Program-made: the position numbers and the translations under genes
The notes under the pieces: model-generated
What the model was told of the DNA's origin: nothing
The model's input: the letters and a program-made list of their open reading frames with translations, nothing else
Database searches by the model: none
NCBI RefSeq assembly: GCF_017745275.1
Contig: NZ_JAGHZS010000007.1
Coordinates: 440,751 to 504,750 of the forward strand
Source of the DNA: Chitinophaga sp.
Lineage (GTDB): Bacteria; Bacteroidota; Bacteroidia; Chitinophagales; Chitinophagaceae
Length of the DNA: 64,000 bases
Reading direction: 5' to 3'
In this document: one piece after another, positions 42,717-50,328 of the stretch
Layout of the letters: every line of letters begins with the position of its first letter
How positions within the stretch are numbered: the first letter of the stretch is position 1

Positions 42717-43154
42717 ATGAAAAATTACCTGTTCCCTCTACTGGCTATCTCCTTTGCCAGCTGTGTGCAGCCCGGCGGCAAAATCAGTCTTGCCAATGCC
42801 AATACGGTAGTAGTAAAGGAACTCTTTGAAGCATTTAACGACCACGACTGGTCCCGGATGGCCGCCTGTTATAAAGATACAGCCACTTTCCTGGATCCTT
42901 CCCTCGGACTGCAACCGGTGCAACGTACCCATGCGCAAACCATCCAGAAGTACCGCGAATTGCAGCAAATATTTCCGGATGTACATGATGAAGTGCAGGC
43001 GATATACGGCGATAAAAATCATATCACTGTTGAATTTTTATCGACGGGCACGGGGCCTGATGGCAAAAAATGGCAACTCCCTATCTGCACAGTATTTACA
43101 GTGGAAGACGGTAAGATAACAAGAGACAATACCTACTACGATAACAGCCACTGA
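42717..43154 (+). CDS. SnoaL/NTF2-like lipoprotein
   Basis: A 145-residue protein from MKNYLFPLLA; the ATG at 42690 precedes the signal peptide. Lipobox SFASC. The mature part ANTVVVKELFEAFNDHDWSR-MAACYKDTATFLDP has the SnoaL-like cone-shaped fold pattern, and FLSTGTGPDGKKWQLPICTV-FTVEDGKI is its typical last strands. It could bind a small hydrophobic ligand. It ends exactly where the converging gene at 43155 ends. Confidence 0.82.
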   Translation: MKNYLFPLLAISFASCVQPGGKISLANANTVVVKELFEAFNDHDWSRMAACYKDTATFLDPSLGLQPVQRTHAQTIQKYRELQQIFPDVHDEVQAIYGDKNHITVEFLSTGTGPDGKKWQLPICTVFTVEDGKITRDNTYYDNSH

Positions 43155-43796
43155 TTATCTTTTCAGCAATCCTGCGTTATCGAGTGCCGTAGAAACCTTT
43201 GCAGCAAAGGCTTTGGCGAAAGACTCCAGGCTATTCGGATTATATGTTTCTGATTGTCCGGACCACACCAGTTTACCATCCTGTGAAAGATCATATAAAT
43301 TACTTTCCAAGAAATAGGTTTTATCAGTGGTATAATACCCAGGGGAATATACGGAGTTGTACATATAACCATAGTATCCCCAGAAGCGGCCATACCAGCC
43401 GAAAGCCGGATAAGGCGCATACACGCTGCCTGGCACATACCTGGACTCTGATTCTTTGTTTACCAATGACACCGTTAAGACGGAGGTATATCCGGCGGCT
43501 CTCATCTTATCAGCGGTAGCGGCTTTATCTGCTTCATTGCGGGGATCGAATTTCGGCGGGAAATAACCCAGGCCGCTGGCGGCTACCACACCATGTCTTT
43601 TCAGGGCATCTACCATCCTGCCTTCTACCATTTGCTGCACATCCAGCTTTGACGTTACAGCCACTACCAACATGTTATGAAATCCGTCTGCCGGAGCCTC
43701 CGGCGCTTTCCAGGTACCGGTCATATTCACGGTGGTACCACATGCACCCAGTAGGCATAAAGCGCCTATCAGCGCTGCGTTGATGATTGCTTTCAT
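43155..43796 (-). CDS. Lipoprotein of unknown function
   Basis: A 213-residue protein from MKAIINAALI; the longer frame from 43832 is unlikely. Lipobox LLGAC. HNMLVVAVTSKLDVQQMVEG and ALKRHGVVAASGLGYFPPKF, then KMRAAGYTSVLTVSLVNKES, resemble the DUF4136-like and secreted stress lipoproteins with a Rossmann-like half. A tyrosine/glycine-rich stretch (YGRFWGYYGYMYNSVYSPGY) follows. No clear function. Confidence 0.7.
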   Translation of the reverse strand: MKAIINAALIGALCLLGACGTTVNMTGTWKAPEAPADGFHNMLVVAVTSKLDVQQMVEGRMVDALKRHGVVAASGLGYFPPKFDPRNEADKAATADKMRAAGYTSVLTVSLVNKESESRYVPGSVYAPYPAFGWYGRFWGYYGYMYNSVYSPGYYTTDKTYFLESNLYDLSQDGKLVWSGQSETYNPNSLESFAKAFAAKVSTALDNAGLLKR

Positions 43797-43861
43797 AATA
43801 GTTATTTTTTGCTTACACCACCAGGAAAACACGCGAAGCTTATAAAAGGTTCGTTAAGCCG

Positions 43862-43943
43862 AAAGCATAAAGCCGAAAGCAAAAAGCGATTGTAGCGAAT
43901 ATTAATACGCTACAATCGCTTTTTGCTTTCGGCTTTATGCTTT
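43862..43943. repeat. Hairpin repeat, copy G
   Basis: A perfect 36-bp inverted repeat (43862-43897 with 43908-43943) with only 10 bases between the arms. The arms have the AAAGCATAAAGCCGAAAGC chain and end in GATTGTAGCG. It lies in the divergent gap between a lipoprotein gene and the small membrane-protein gene, not next to a stop codon. Confidence 0.92.
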
Positions 43944-44052
43944 TTGCTTTACCGACTATTACCGGGTGTTTACCGGAAAAGCATGGCAGCCCGCCTCTCT
44001 CCTCTTCATACGGCCTGAGAGCGCTGCTACATTTGTATCAAACAGCGTACAG

Positions 44053-44382
44053 ATGCTCACAACAACACTATCACTGCTATCCATTTATCTGACCATATTA
44101 CACCTGATCTATCATCAGGCAACCAGTCATACCACTTTATTTCCTTTCAACAATGGCAACCACGTGGCCATACGGGAACGCATGGGCGATATGCTGCTTT
44201 CTTTACTGTTTTTCTTTCTGCCATTACCTGCTATATTATTGCACAGTCGTATATGGTTGAGCGTAACCACCTTCCTTACCGGTTTTTCTCTTGTGGAAGA
44301 ATGGCATACCTGGCGTGAATTGTATGGCTGGAGTACGGAAAAAGCCTGGCAACAAACCGCACTATTGGCTATTCGCCGTTAG
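44053..44382 (+). CDS. Small membrane protein, unknown
   Basis: 109 residues if it begins at MLTTTLSLLSIYLT; the ATG at 43966 would overlap less conserved sequence. Two or three hydrophobic helices (LSLLSIYLTILHLIY, LLSLLFFFLPLPAILLH, LSVTTFLTGFSLV) and a charged C-terminal tail. No family recognised. Its 3' end overlaps the converging methyltransferase gene by 14 bases. Confidence 0.5.
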   Translation: MLTTTLSLLSIYLTILHLIYHQATSHTTLFPFNNGNHVAIRERMGDMLLSLLFFFLPLPAILLHSRIWLSVTTFLTGFSLVEEWHTWRELYGWSTEKAWQQTALLAIRR

Positions 44383-45250
44383 TACTCATACGACGGGCAC
44401 AGGCCACCCTATAAAATTCATATCCCTTCTCAGCCCGTTGCGGCAGGTAACGTTGCCGGTAGTCTTCCGCTCCCAGGTCTTCGGTTAATACAAAATCAAA
44501 GGCCCGCAACCATTCAGGTAATGCAGCGGGATCAAAACCAAATGTCCATCGCTCCTCCAACGAGGCCACATCCTTCAATAATTTCTCTCCTCCATAAAAG
44601 GCCGCTGGTTCATCCAGCACCTGTTGATGCACATAAGTAAAGATCACGGTAGAACCAGGCGCAAAGCGCTTTAAAAAGGAGAAAGTATTGTCTATCGCTT
44701 CCTTGTCCAGGTAGTTGGTAACCCCTTCCCAGATAATGGCGGTTGGCAGGGTAAAGTCAAAGTGATGAAGGGCACTCAGTTGATCCAGGCTTTGTTTGTT
44801 GAAGTCGATCTGGTAATAGTGTACACGGGTCGTCACTTTATGTGCCCGTAGTTTGGCCAGTTTATATGCCGCTGTGTTGGGATGATCTATTTCTACCACT
44901 TTTATATCTTCCAGGAAGGCTAAACGCAGACCACGCGTATCAAAGCCGGCGCCGAGGATAAATACCTGTTGTGCACCGCCGGCGACAGCCTCTTGCAAAA
45001 GATCGTCAATATATTTCGTACGGGCGATACCGGAGGACAATGCTCCTGGTATTTTTTTCCGGATAATGCTTTCGGCGATGGCTCTCCAGCCTGGAATGCG
45101 GCATAACCACACGCCGGTTTTCAATCCGTTGTCGAGAAACCAGGTGGCAAAGCGGTCGGTGAAGAGTCGTTCGTTTTTTGGGCGGGTAGTTTCCAATGCT
45201 CTGAAAAGGGCCATGTATTGGGCTGTTCTACTCGTCAGGTTAGCTTTCAT
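44369..45250 (-). CDS. SAM-dependent methyltransferase, LCMT/TIGR00027-like
   Basis: A 293-residue class I methyltransferase of the leucine carboxyl methyltransferase group. The SAM-binding loop is VFILGAGFDTRGLRL, followed by VVEIDHPNTAAYKLAK (acidic ribose-binding end of strand 2) and IWEGVTNYLDKEA. The N-terminal RPKNERLFTDRFATWFLDNG is typical of TIGR00027 proteins. Such proteins often methylate carboxylates of secondary products; the substrate here is unknown. Confidence 0.88.
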   Translation of the reverse strand: MKANLTSRTAQYMALFRALETTRPKNERLFTDRFATWFLDNGLKTGVWLCRIPGWRAIAESIIRKKIPGALSSGIARTKYIDDLLQEAVAGGAQQVFILGAGFDTRGLRLAFLEDIKVVEIDHPNTAAYKLAKLRAHKVTTRVHYYQIDFNKQSLDQLSALHHFDFTLPTAIIWEGVTNYLDKEAIDNTFSFLKRFAPGSTVIFTYVHQQVLDEPAAFYGGEKLLKDVASLEERWTFGFDPAALPEWLRAFDFVLTEDLGAEDYRQRYLPQRAEKGYEFYRVACARRMSTNGE

Positions 45251-45459
45251 GGAGGATGTTTTATTTGGGACGATCCGTTTCGAAAAATAAATTTAAATAA
45301 AAAACAGGGACTCCTGTGGATGTTGGGTGAAGTGATATGCGTTTACAGACGGGCGCTTTAGCTTTATACGAGGAAAAGAAAAGGCTCTTCCGGATCTATT
45401 TTGCAATAATTTCAAAAAATTACATAATTTTAGAAAAAAATCTAAATCGCATAGCAAAA

Positions 45460-45933
45460 ATGAGCCACCCATTAAATATTGACAAATTAGACCTACAGAT
45501 CATCTCCGAGATGTCAACCGATGCCGGGATCTCTTATGCCGAATTAGGAAAGAAGCTATTTGTTTCCGGCGGTACTATTCATGTGCGTATTAAGAAGCTG
45601 CATGAGATGGGCGTGATCAAGGGTACCCGTTTACAGGTAAACCTGCGTGCTATTGGTTATGATGTGCTGGCCTTTATTGGTATTTACCTGGAGAAGAGTT
45701 CCCTGTATGAAAGTGTAGCCAGGCAATTATTAAAAATTCCGCAGATTGTGCGGTTAAACTATACTACCGGTTCTTATAGCATGTTTGCAGAAATTATTTG
45801 CAGAGACAGTGGAGAATTGCGGAAAATTTTACAGGACGACCTACAGCATATCAAAGGTATAGAGCGGACAGAAACCATTATATCGCTGGAAGAAAGTTTC
45901 TCACGGCCGATTAATGTAAGTGAAGTAATATAA
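45460..45933 (+). CDS. Lrp/AsnC-family transcription regulator
   Basis: A 157-residue regulator from MSHPLNIDKLDLQ; the longer frame (from 45337) adds an unlikely extension. The N-terminal helix-turn-helix is AELGKKLFVSGGTIHVRIKK; the C-terminal RAM domain (LAFIGIYLEKSSLYESVARQ to IISLEES) binds amino acids and forms oligomers. The gene is divergent from the methyltransferase gene. A hairpin repeat starts 2 bases after its stop. Confidence 0.92.
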   Translation: MSHPLNIDKLDLQIISEMSTDAGISYAELGKKLFVSGGTIHVRIKKLHEMGVIKGTRLQVNLRAIGYDVLAFIGIYLEKSSLYESVARQLLKIPQIVRLNYTTGSYSMFAEIICRDSGELRKILQDDLQHIKGIERTETIISLEESFSRPINVSEVI

Positions 45934-45935
45934 TT

Positions 45936-46062
45936 AGCTGTCAGCTTTTAGCCATTAGCTTTTAGCAAAAATGCAGCGGAGATATAAGCGTAAATATTAT
46001 TTTACTTTGCTTATATCTCCGCTGCATTTTTGCTAAAAGCTAATGGCTAAAAGCTAACAGCT
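45936..46062. repeat. Hairpin repeat, copy H
   Basis: The longest copy: arms of 54 bases (45936-45989 with 46009-46062), 53 matching. Second subtype (GCTTTTAGC-AAAAATGCAGCGGAGAT). It joins the stop codons of two converging genes: 2 bases after the Lrp stop and overlapping the RlmL-like stop codon (46061-46063). Confidence 0.95.
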
Positions 46063-47242
46063 ATTCCTGCGCCAGCTTCCGCGCATCGCGGGTGCCGGCG
46101 TACAGTTCGTATTCAAGGAGGCGACAGTCGATGGTACTGTTGTAAAATTCTATTCTGCGTTTGGCTTTCAGCCCGATTTTCTTGGCCAGTTCCAGGTTAC
46201 CGGTAAATACGTAGCCATGATAGCCACCGCATTTTTGTTTCATGAAATCACCAATGCGACCGTAGGTTTCTTCCAGTGCTTCGATTTCACCTAAGCGCAG
46301 CCCGTATTCAGGATTCATATATACCACGCCAGCAGCGCCTTCCGGCACTTCTGTGCTGGCAAAATCGCATACACGGAATTCAATCATATCTTCTACGCCG
46401 GCGGCTTTTGCGTTTTTGCGGGCGTTAACGATGGCCATGTCACTGAGATCTGTGGCGATAATGCGCAAACCGGGTACCTCCGTGATCTGTTTTTCCAACA
46501 GGCCTCTTTCTTTGAGGTATACATCTTCCATAAAACCCTGCAGGTGCATGAAGGCGTAATTATCGCGGAACAATCCCGGGCGGCTGTTAGTGGCTATCAG
46601 CGCGGCTTCTATAGCCACGGTGCCGGAGCCGCACATCGGGTTGATGAACGGGCTTTTGCGGTCCCATTTGGTAGCCAGGATAGTGGAGGCAGCCAGTGCT
46701 TCCAACATCGGTGCACGGCCGGGTATTTTACGATAGCCGTGGCGGGCCAGTGAATCGCCGGAGGTATCTATGAATATTTCTGCCTTTTCATTTTTCCAGA
46801 ACAGGTGAATAACAGCGCCGGTCAGCTCCGCGCCCGTGGAAGGACGTTTGCCGGTTTTAGCCCGCATACGGTCTACTATGGCATCTTTCACACGCAGGTT
46901 GGCAAACATGCTGTTGTTGATCGATTCATTCTGCACGTTGCTGGTAATGGAGAAGTAACCATCATCCGGCAGGATGGTTTCCCATGGATAAGTATGCAAC
47001 TGGCTGTATATTTCATCGCCATCCAGCGCCTCAAATTGTTTCAGGCTATAGAGTACCTGGCTGGCGCAGCGCAGGTTCAGATTAAGGCGGATACATTCAT
47101 TGAGAGAGGCATTCAACCGTACGCCGGTAACGAATGTTTCTTCCACAGCAAATCCCAGGTCTTTCACTTCCTGTTCCAGGAAGGGTGTCAAGCGTTTGTT
47201 ACAGGTGATTGTAACGATTCCCTTTGTTGTATATAATGACAT
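46061..47242 (-). CDS. THUMP-domain RNA guanine-N2 methyltransferase (RlmL/YcbY-like)
   Basis: A 393-residue protein: THUMP-like RNA-binding domain in residues about 50-165, then a methyltransferase domain with NPMCGSGTVAIEAALIATN (SAM loop) and VYMNPEYGLRLGE (catalytic D/N-P-P-Y-type motif, here NPEY). It should methylate a guanine N2 of 23S rRNA (as RlmL at G2445) in the cytoplasm. The NPEY variant occurs in the family as I know it. The gene is a single unit. Confidence 0.9.
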   Translation of the reverse strand: MSLYTTKGIVTITCNKRLTPFLEQEVKDLGFAVEETFVTGVRLNASLNECIRLNLNLRCASQVLYSLKQFEALDGDEIYSQLHTYPWETILPDDGYFSITSNVQNESINNSMFANLRVKDAIVDRMRAKTGKRPSTGAELTGAVIHLFWKNEKAEIFIDTSGDSLARHGYRKIPGRAPMLEALAASTILATKWDRKSPFINPMCGSGTVAIEAALIATNSRPGLFRDNYAFMHLQGFMEDVYLKERGLLEKQITEVPGLRIIATDLSDMAIVNARKNAKAAGVEDMIEFRVCDFASTEVPEGAAGVVYMNPEYGLRLGEIEALEETYGRIGDFMKQKCGGYHGYVFTGNLELAKKIGLKAKRRIEFYNSTIDCRLLEYELYAGTRDARKLAQE

Positions 47243-47322
47243 AAGGCGGCAAATTTACCATTCTTTATGATAATCGCCTTGTATTCCTTATTTTACCGGG
47301 CACACTTACATCCCATACTCGT

Positions 47323-48354
47323 ATGCGACATTATATTTCTCTGCTTTGGATGATGGTATTGTACATACCGCTCCAGGCCCAGGTAAAGGCCACGCTGATC
47401 CGCAATCAACTGATTATGCCGAAGCCGGTAACACCGTCCAGTCATGCTTCTACCATCGTTGCCCTGCCGGATGGCCGGTTAATGAGCGCCTGGTTTGGCG
47501 GCAAGCAAGAAGGTAATAAAGACGTGGTGATCTGGAGCTCCGTTTATGAAAACCAGCAGTGGCAGCCACCGGTGCAAATGGCGGATGGTATTATCAACGA
47601 TCAACTCCGGTATCCCTGTTGGAACCCGGTATTATTCTGTACCAGGGCTGGCTTGCTTTGCCTGTTTTATAAAGTAGGACCTAATCCACGGGAGTGGTGG
47701 GGCATGGCCCGCTACAGCAGCGACAATGGCAAAAGCTGGTCATCTCCCGAAAAACTACCAGACGGTATACTGGGGCCTATTAAAAACAAATGTATACAGT
47801 TGGCGGATGGGCGCTTGTTACACCCTTCCAGTACTGAAAGTGTGAAAGGTAATATCTGGGCATCGCATATGGAGATCAGCGATAGCACCGGGCATCAATG
47901 GAAAACAGTTCCTGTTCCCAGCGATACTTTTGGGGTGATTCAGCCCACTGTTATTCATCATGCAGATGGACGTTTGCAGGCGTTGTTCCGCAGTCGCCAG
48001 AACGTAATTGCCAATAGCTGGTCGGATAACAACGGCGCCAGCTGGAGTACCGTGACCGGCTTATCTTTACTGAATCCTAATTCTGGTATTGATGCGGTGA
48101 CCCGGCCTGACGGCTTACAGGTGCTGGTGTACAACCCGGCTATCAGTGGTAAGGACTGGTCTAATGGGCGCAATGAGCTACGGGTGGCTGTTTCAACAGA
48201 TGGTCTTTTATGGAAAGATGTGTATGTGCTGGAAAAACATAAAGGCGGCGAATACAGCTATCCTGCTATAATCGCCACCGCAGATGATTTGGTGCATATT
48301 ACGTATACCGATGACCGGAAGAATATCCGGGCCGTTACCTTGCAACTGAAATAA
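47323..48354 (+). CDS. Sialidase-like BNR-repeat protein
   Basis: A 343-residue exported protein with signal peptide (MMVLYIPLQAQ) and beta-propeller repeats. Asp-box motifs are SSDNGKSWSSPEK and SDNNGASWSTVTG. The opening SSHASTIVALPDGRLMSAWF-GGKQEG is characteristic of the BNR_2 sialidase-like family in Bacteroidota. Real sialidase activity needs an arginine triad that I cannot confirm, so call it sialidase-like. It ends directly against the converging map gene. Confidence 0.82.
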   Translation: MRHYISLLWMMVLYIPLQAQVKATLIRNQLIMPKPVTPSSHASTIVALPDGRLMSAWFGGKQEGNKDVVIWSSVYENQQWQPPVQMADGIINDQLRYPCWNPVLFCTRAGLLCLFYKVGPNPREWWGMARYSSDNGKSWSSPEKLPDGILGPIKNKCIQLADGRLLHPSSTESVKGNIWASHMEISDSTGHQWKTVPVPSDTFGVIQPTVIHHADGRLQALFRSRQNVIANSWSDNNGASWSTVTGLSLLNPNSGIDAVTRPDGLQVLVYNPAISGKDWSNGRNELRVAVSTDGLLWKDVYVLEKHKGGEYSYPAIIATADDLVHITYTDDRKNIRAVTLQLK

Positions 48355-49119
48355 TCAGTTCCATATTTCATTGGCAGCCGTTAATATCACGGGGTCCTGG
48401 TCGGTAACTACAATAGTATGTTCGTGCTGGGCTACAAAGCCGCCTTTATTTCCTATCAGTGTCCAGCCGTCATTGCTTTGATTGGCGAAAGAGGAGCTGG
48501 TAGAAATAAAGGTTTCTATAGCCACTACCGCGTTTTTTTTGAAGCGGGTTCTGTTAAAGCGCACATAGCAATTGAGGATATCGTCCGGGGCCTCGTGCAG
48601 GCTTCTGCCAACGCCATGTCCGGCGAGATTACGGATGACGGTATATCCTGATTTCCGGGCTTCCGTTTCAATCAGTTTACCTACGTCGGCTACACGGGTA
48701 CCGGTTTTAATATGATGAATGGCTTTGTGTAAAATCGCTTTGGAAGCATCTACCAGGGCCTGATGTTGATGAATATCTTCTCCCAATACAAAAGATCCGC
48801 CGTTATCAGACCAGTATCCCTCCAGTTCTGCAGATACATCGATGTTCACCAGGTCGCCTTCCTGTAATACTTTTTTTTCTGAAGGAATACCATGCGCAAT
48901 TTCATTATTGATGCTGATACAGGTCCATCCGGGAAAGCCATAAGTCAGGCGGGGAGCTGATTTAGCACCGAGCTTTTTCAATATTTCTCCGCCATATTCA
49001 TCCACTTCCCGGGCCGTCATACCCGGGCGGGCATAATGTCTCATTTCCTTCAGCGTGATGGCTACCGCATCGCTCACTCTTTTCATGCCACTCAATTCAG
49101 CTTCTGTAGTTATTGACAT
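48355..49119 (-). CDS. map: Type I methionine aminopeptidase
   Basis: Removes the initiator methionine from new proteins. 254 residues, standard type I length. Metal ligands: D in NIDVSAE, D in GYWSDNGG, H in GHGVGRSLHE, E in VAIETF and E in QHEHTIV. It starts clear of the other genes and is not next to the rps operon, where map often sits in other bacteria, so it may be a second copy. Its stop abuts the sialidase-like gene stop without overlap. Confidence 0.96.
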   Translation of the reverse strand: MSITTEAELSGMKRVSDAVAITLKEMRHYARPGMTAREVDEYGGEILKKLGAKSAPRLTYGFPGWTCISINNEIAHGIPSEKKVLQEGDLVNIDVSAELEGYWSDNGGSFVLGEDIHQHQALVDASKAILHKAIHHIKTGTRVADVGKLIETEARKSGYTVIRNLAGHGVGRSLHEAPDDILNCYVRFNRTRFKKNAVVAIETFISTSSSFANQSNDGWTLIGNKGGFVAQHEHTIVVTDQDPVILTAANEIWN

Positions 49120-49152
49120 ATCTTTTTTTGTTAAATGTACGAAAATAGCAGT

Positions 49153-49246
49153 TAGCCATTAGGTGTTAGCTTTTAGTGAAATGCAGCGAAGATTAACATA
49201 TGAGATTTTTCACTGCATTTCACTAAAAGCTAACACCTAATGGCTA
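49153..49246. repeat. Hairpin repeat, copy I
   Basis: A perfect 34-bp inverted repeat (49153-49186 with 49213-49246) with a 26-base centre. Second subtype (TTTTAGTGAAATGCAG). It ends 5 bases before the kptA stop codon (49252-49254), between kptA and map on the same strand. Confidence 0.9.
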
Positions 49247-49251
49247 AAAGC

Positions 49252-49781
49252 TTACTGGATATATTTCGGCGGCACTTCATCTGTCAACCAAACGCCGTTG
49301 GCCGACAGGTAGAAGGGAATCCCATCCCGGTGCATTTGTCCGCTATGGATGGTTAGTATTTTAGCCACCCCTCTCCTGTTACCTACATTTTCGGCGGTAC
49401 CCAGGTTTTCGGAGAGATGTACATGATGACGGTTCATTCTTTGCAACCCGTTTGTCCGGATGTCTTTCATGAATTTATGTACCGTGCCATGATAAAGAAA
49501 TTCCGGCGGCGTGGCCTGCGGGAGGTCCAACGCTACTTCGATGGAATGTCCCTGGTTAGCACGGATGCGGGTTTTATTTTCATTGAAGCAAAGCGCTGCT
49601 TATCATTTTCCGCCACCACTATTTCCAGTTCTGCAAAGGTGAAAGGACGGCCATGAATTTTGCATTGTTGCAGCAGGGTGGCTACATCTGCCCAGCCATG
49701 GTCGTCGAGTGTCAGTTCTATTGTTTCAGGACTATGCCGGAGCACCAGGCTCAGGAATTTACTGATTGATTTTAGGTTCAT
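49252..49781 (-). pseudogene. kptA: Frameshifted RNA 2'-phosphotransferase (KptA/Tpt1)
   Basis: KptA moves the 2'-phosphate of a spliced RNA to NAD+ with formation of ADP-ribose 1'',2''-phosphate. The first part reads MNLKSISKFLSLVLRHSPE to FAELEIVVAENDKQRFA, then breaks: the next codons run to a stop as SMKIKPASVLTRDIPSK. One base back the expected sequence resumes (FNENKTRIRANQGHSIEVAL, then LDLPQATPPEFLYHGT). The break is near 49585-49590, and one missing base explains it. The R-H-R-R catalytic residues (RH in LRHSPE, RANQGHS, RMNRHH) are otherwise present. It is either a recent inactivation or a sequencing slip. The third gene of a PARG-NADAR-KptA operon, 1 base after NADAR. Confidence 0.85.
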
Positions 49782-49782
49782 G

Positions 49783-50328
49783 TTATTTCAATTGATCCCT
49801 TGCAGTCATGAGCGCATAGCCTAACAGGTTATGTCCTCTCCACTGCAAAGGGTTTGCTGCGTGTTCATTTGTAGCAGCCATACCAATGCCCCAGATGCGG
49901 TCCAATGGGCTGGCTTCTACGAGTACACGATCGCTTGTGTTTAATAAAAAAGTTTTCAGTGCCGGGTGTTGCGAGAACTTATGATAATTCCCGGCAACCA
50001 CCAGGTCAAATTTATGGGCGTCCCAGGCGGCGGCGTCAAAATTTTTCACCTGCCGGCCCAGCTTTTTCGCCTGTGCGGGAGATCCTGCCTGTAATATTTT
50101 TTCGAAGGTGGCCTGGTCTCCGAACAGTTTCGCTTTCCCCGCCATCATCCAGTGTTCTGCTGTTGCGTAAGTATGCTGATCTACTTTAAATGCCGCCGGC
50201 CACCACTGACTAAAGCAGCTCTGGGTTACACTACCGTCGGCAGCTGCGCGGTGGCCCCAGAAAAACAGGAATTTTATCTTCTCTTTAGCTTCATACTTTG
50301 CGATGAGCCATTGGTTATTATACGGCAT
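49783..50328 (-). CDS. NADAR-family protein (YbiA-like)
   Basis: A 181-residue protein from MPYNNQWLIA. NADAR motifs are FFWGH (22-26), AEHWMMAGKA (57-66), and SPLDRIWGIGM near residue 145. Members such as YbiA cleave N-glycosidic bonds of riboflavin intermediates, and some remove ADP-ribose from guanine in DNA. The start overlaps the PARG gene stop by 11 bases (translational coupling). Confidence 0.9.
   Translation of the reverse strand: MPYNNQWLIAKYEAKEKIKFLFFWGHRAAADGSVTQSCFSQWWPAAFKVDQHTYATAEHWMMAGKAKLFGDQATFEKILQAGSPAQAKKLGRQVKNFDAAAWDAHKFDLVVAGNYHKFSQHPALKTFLLNTSDRVLVEASPLDRIWGIGMAATNEHAANPLQWRGHNLLGYALMTARDQLK

Noticed and set aside
2797..49246. Hairpin repeats as a CRISPR array
   Set aside because: The copies are far apart, have no regular spacers, and each is itself a palindrome; no cas genes are present.
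49252..49781. Programmed frameshift in kptA instead of a defect
   Set aside because: No slippery run, internal Shine-Dalgarno or stem is present at the break, and KptA is not known to be made this way.
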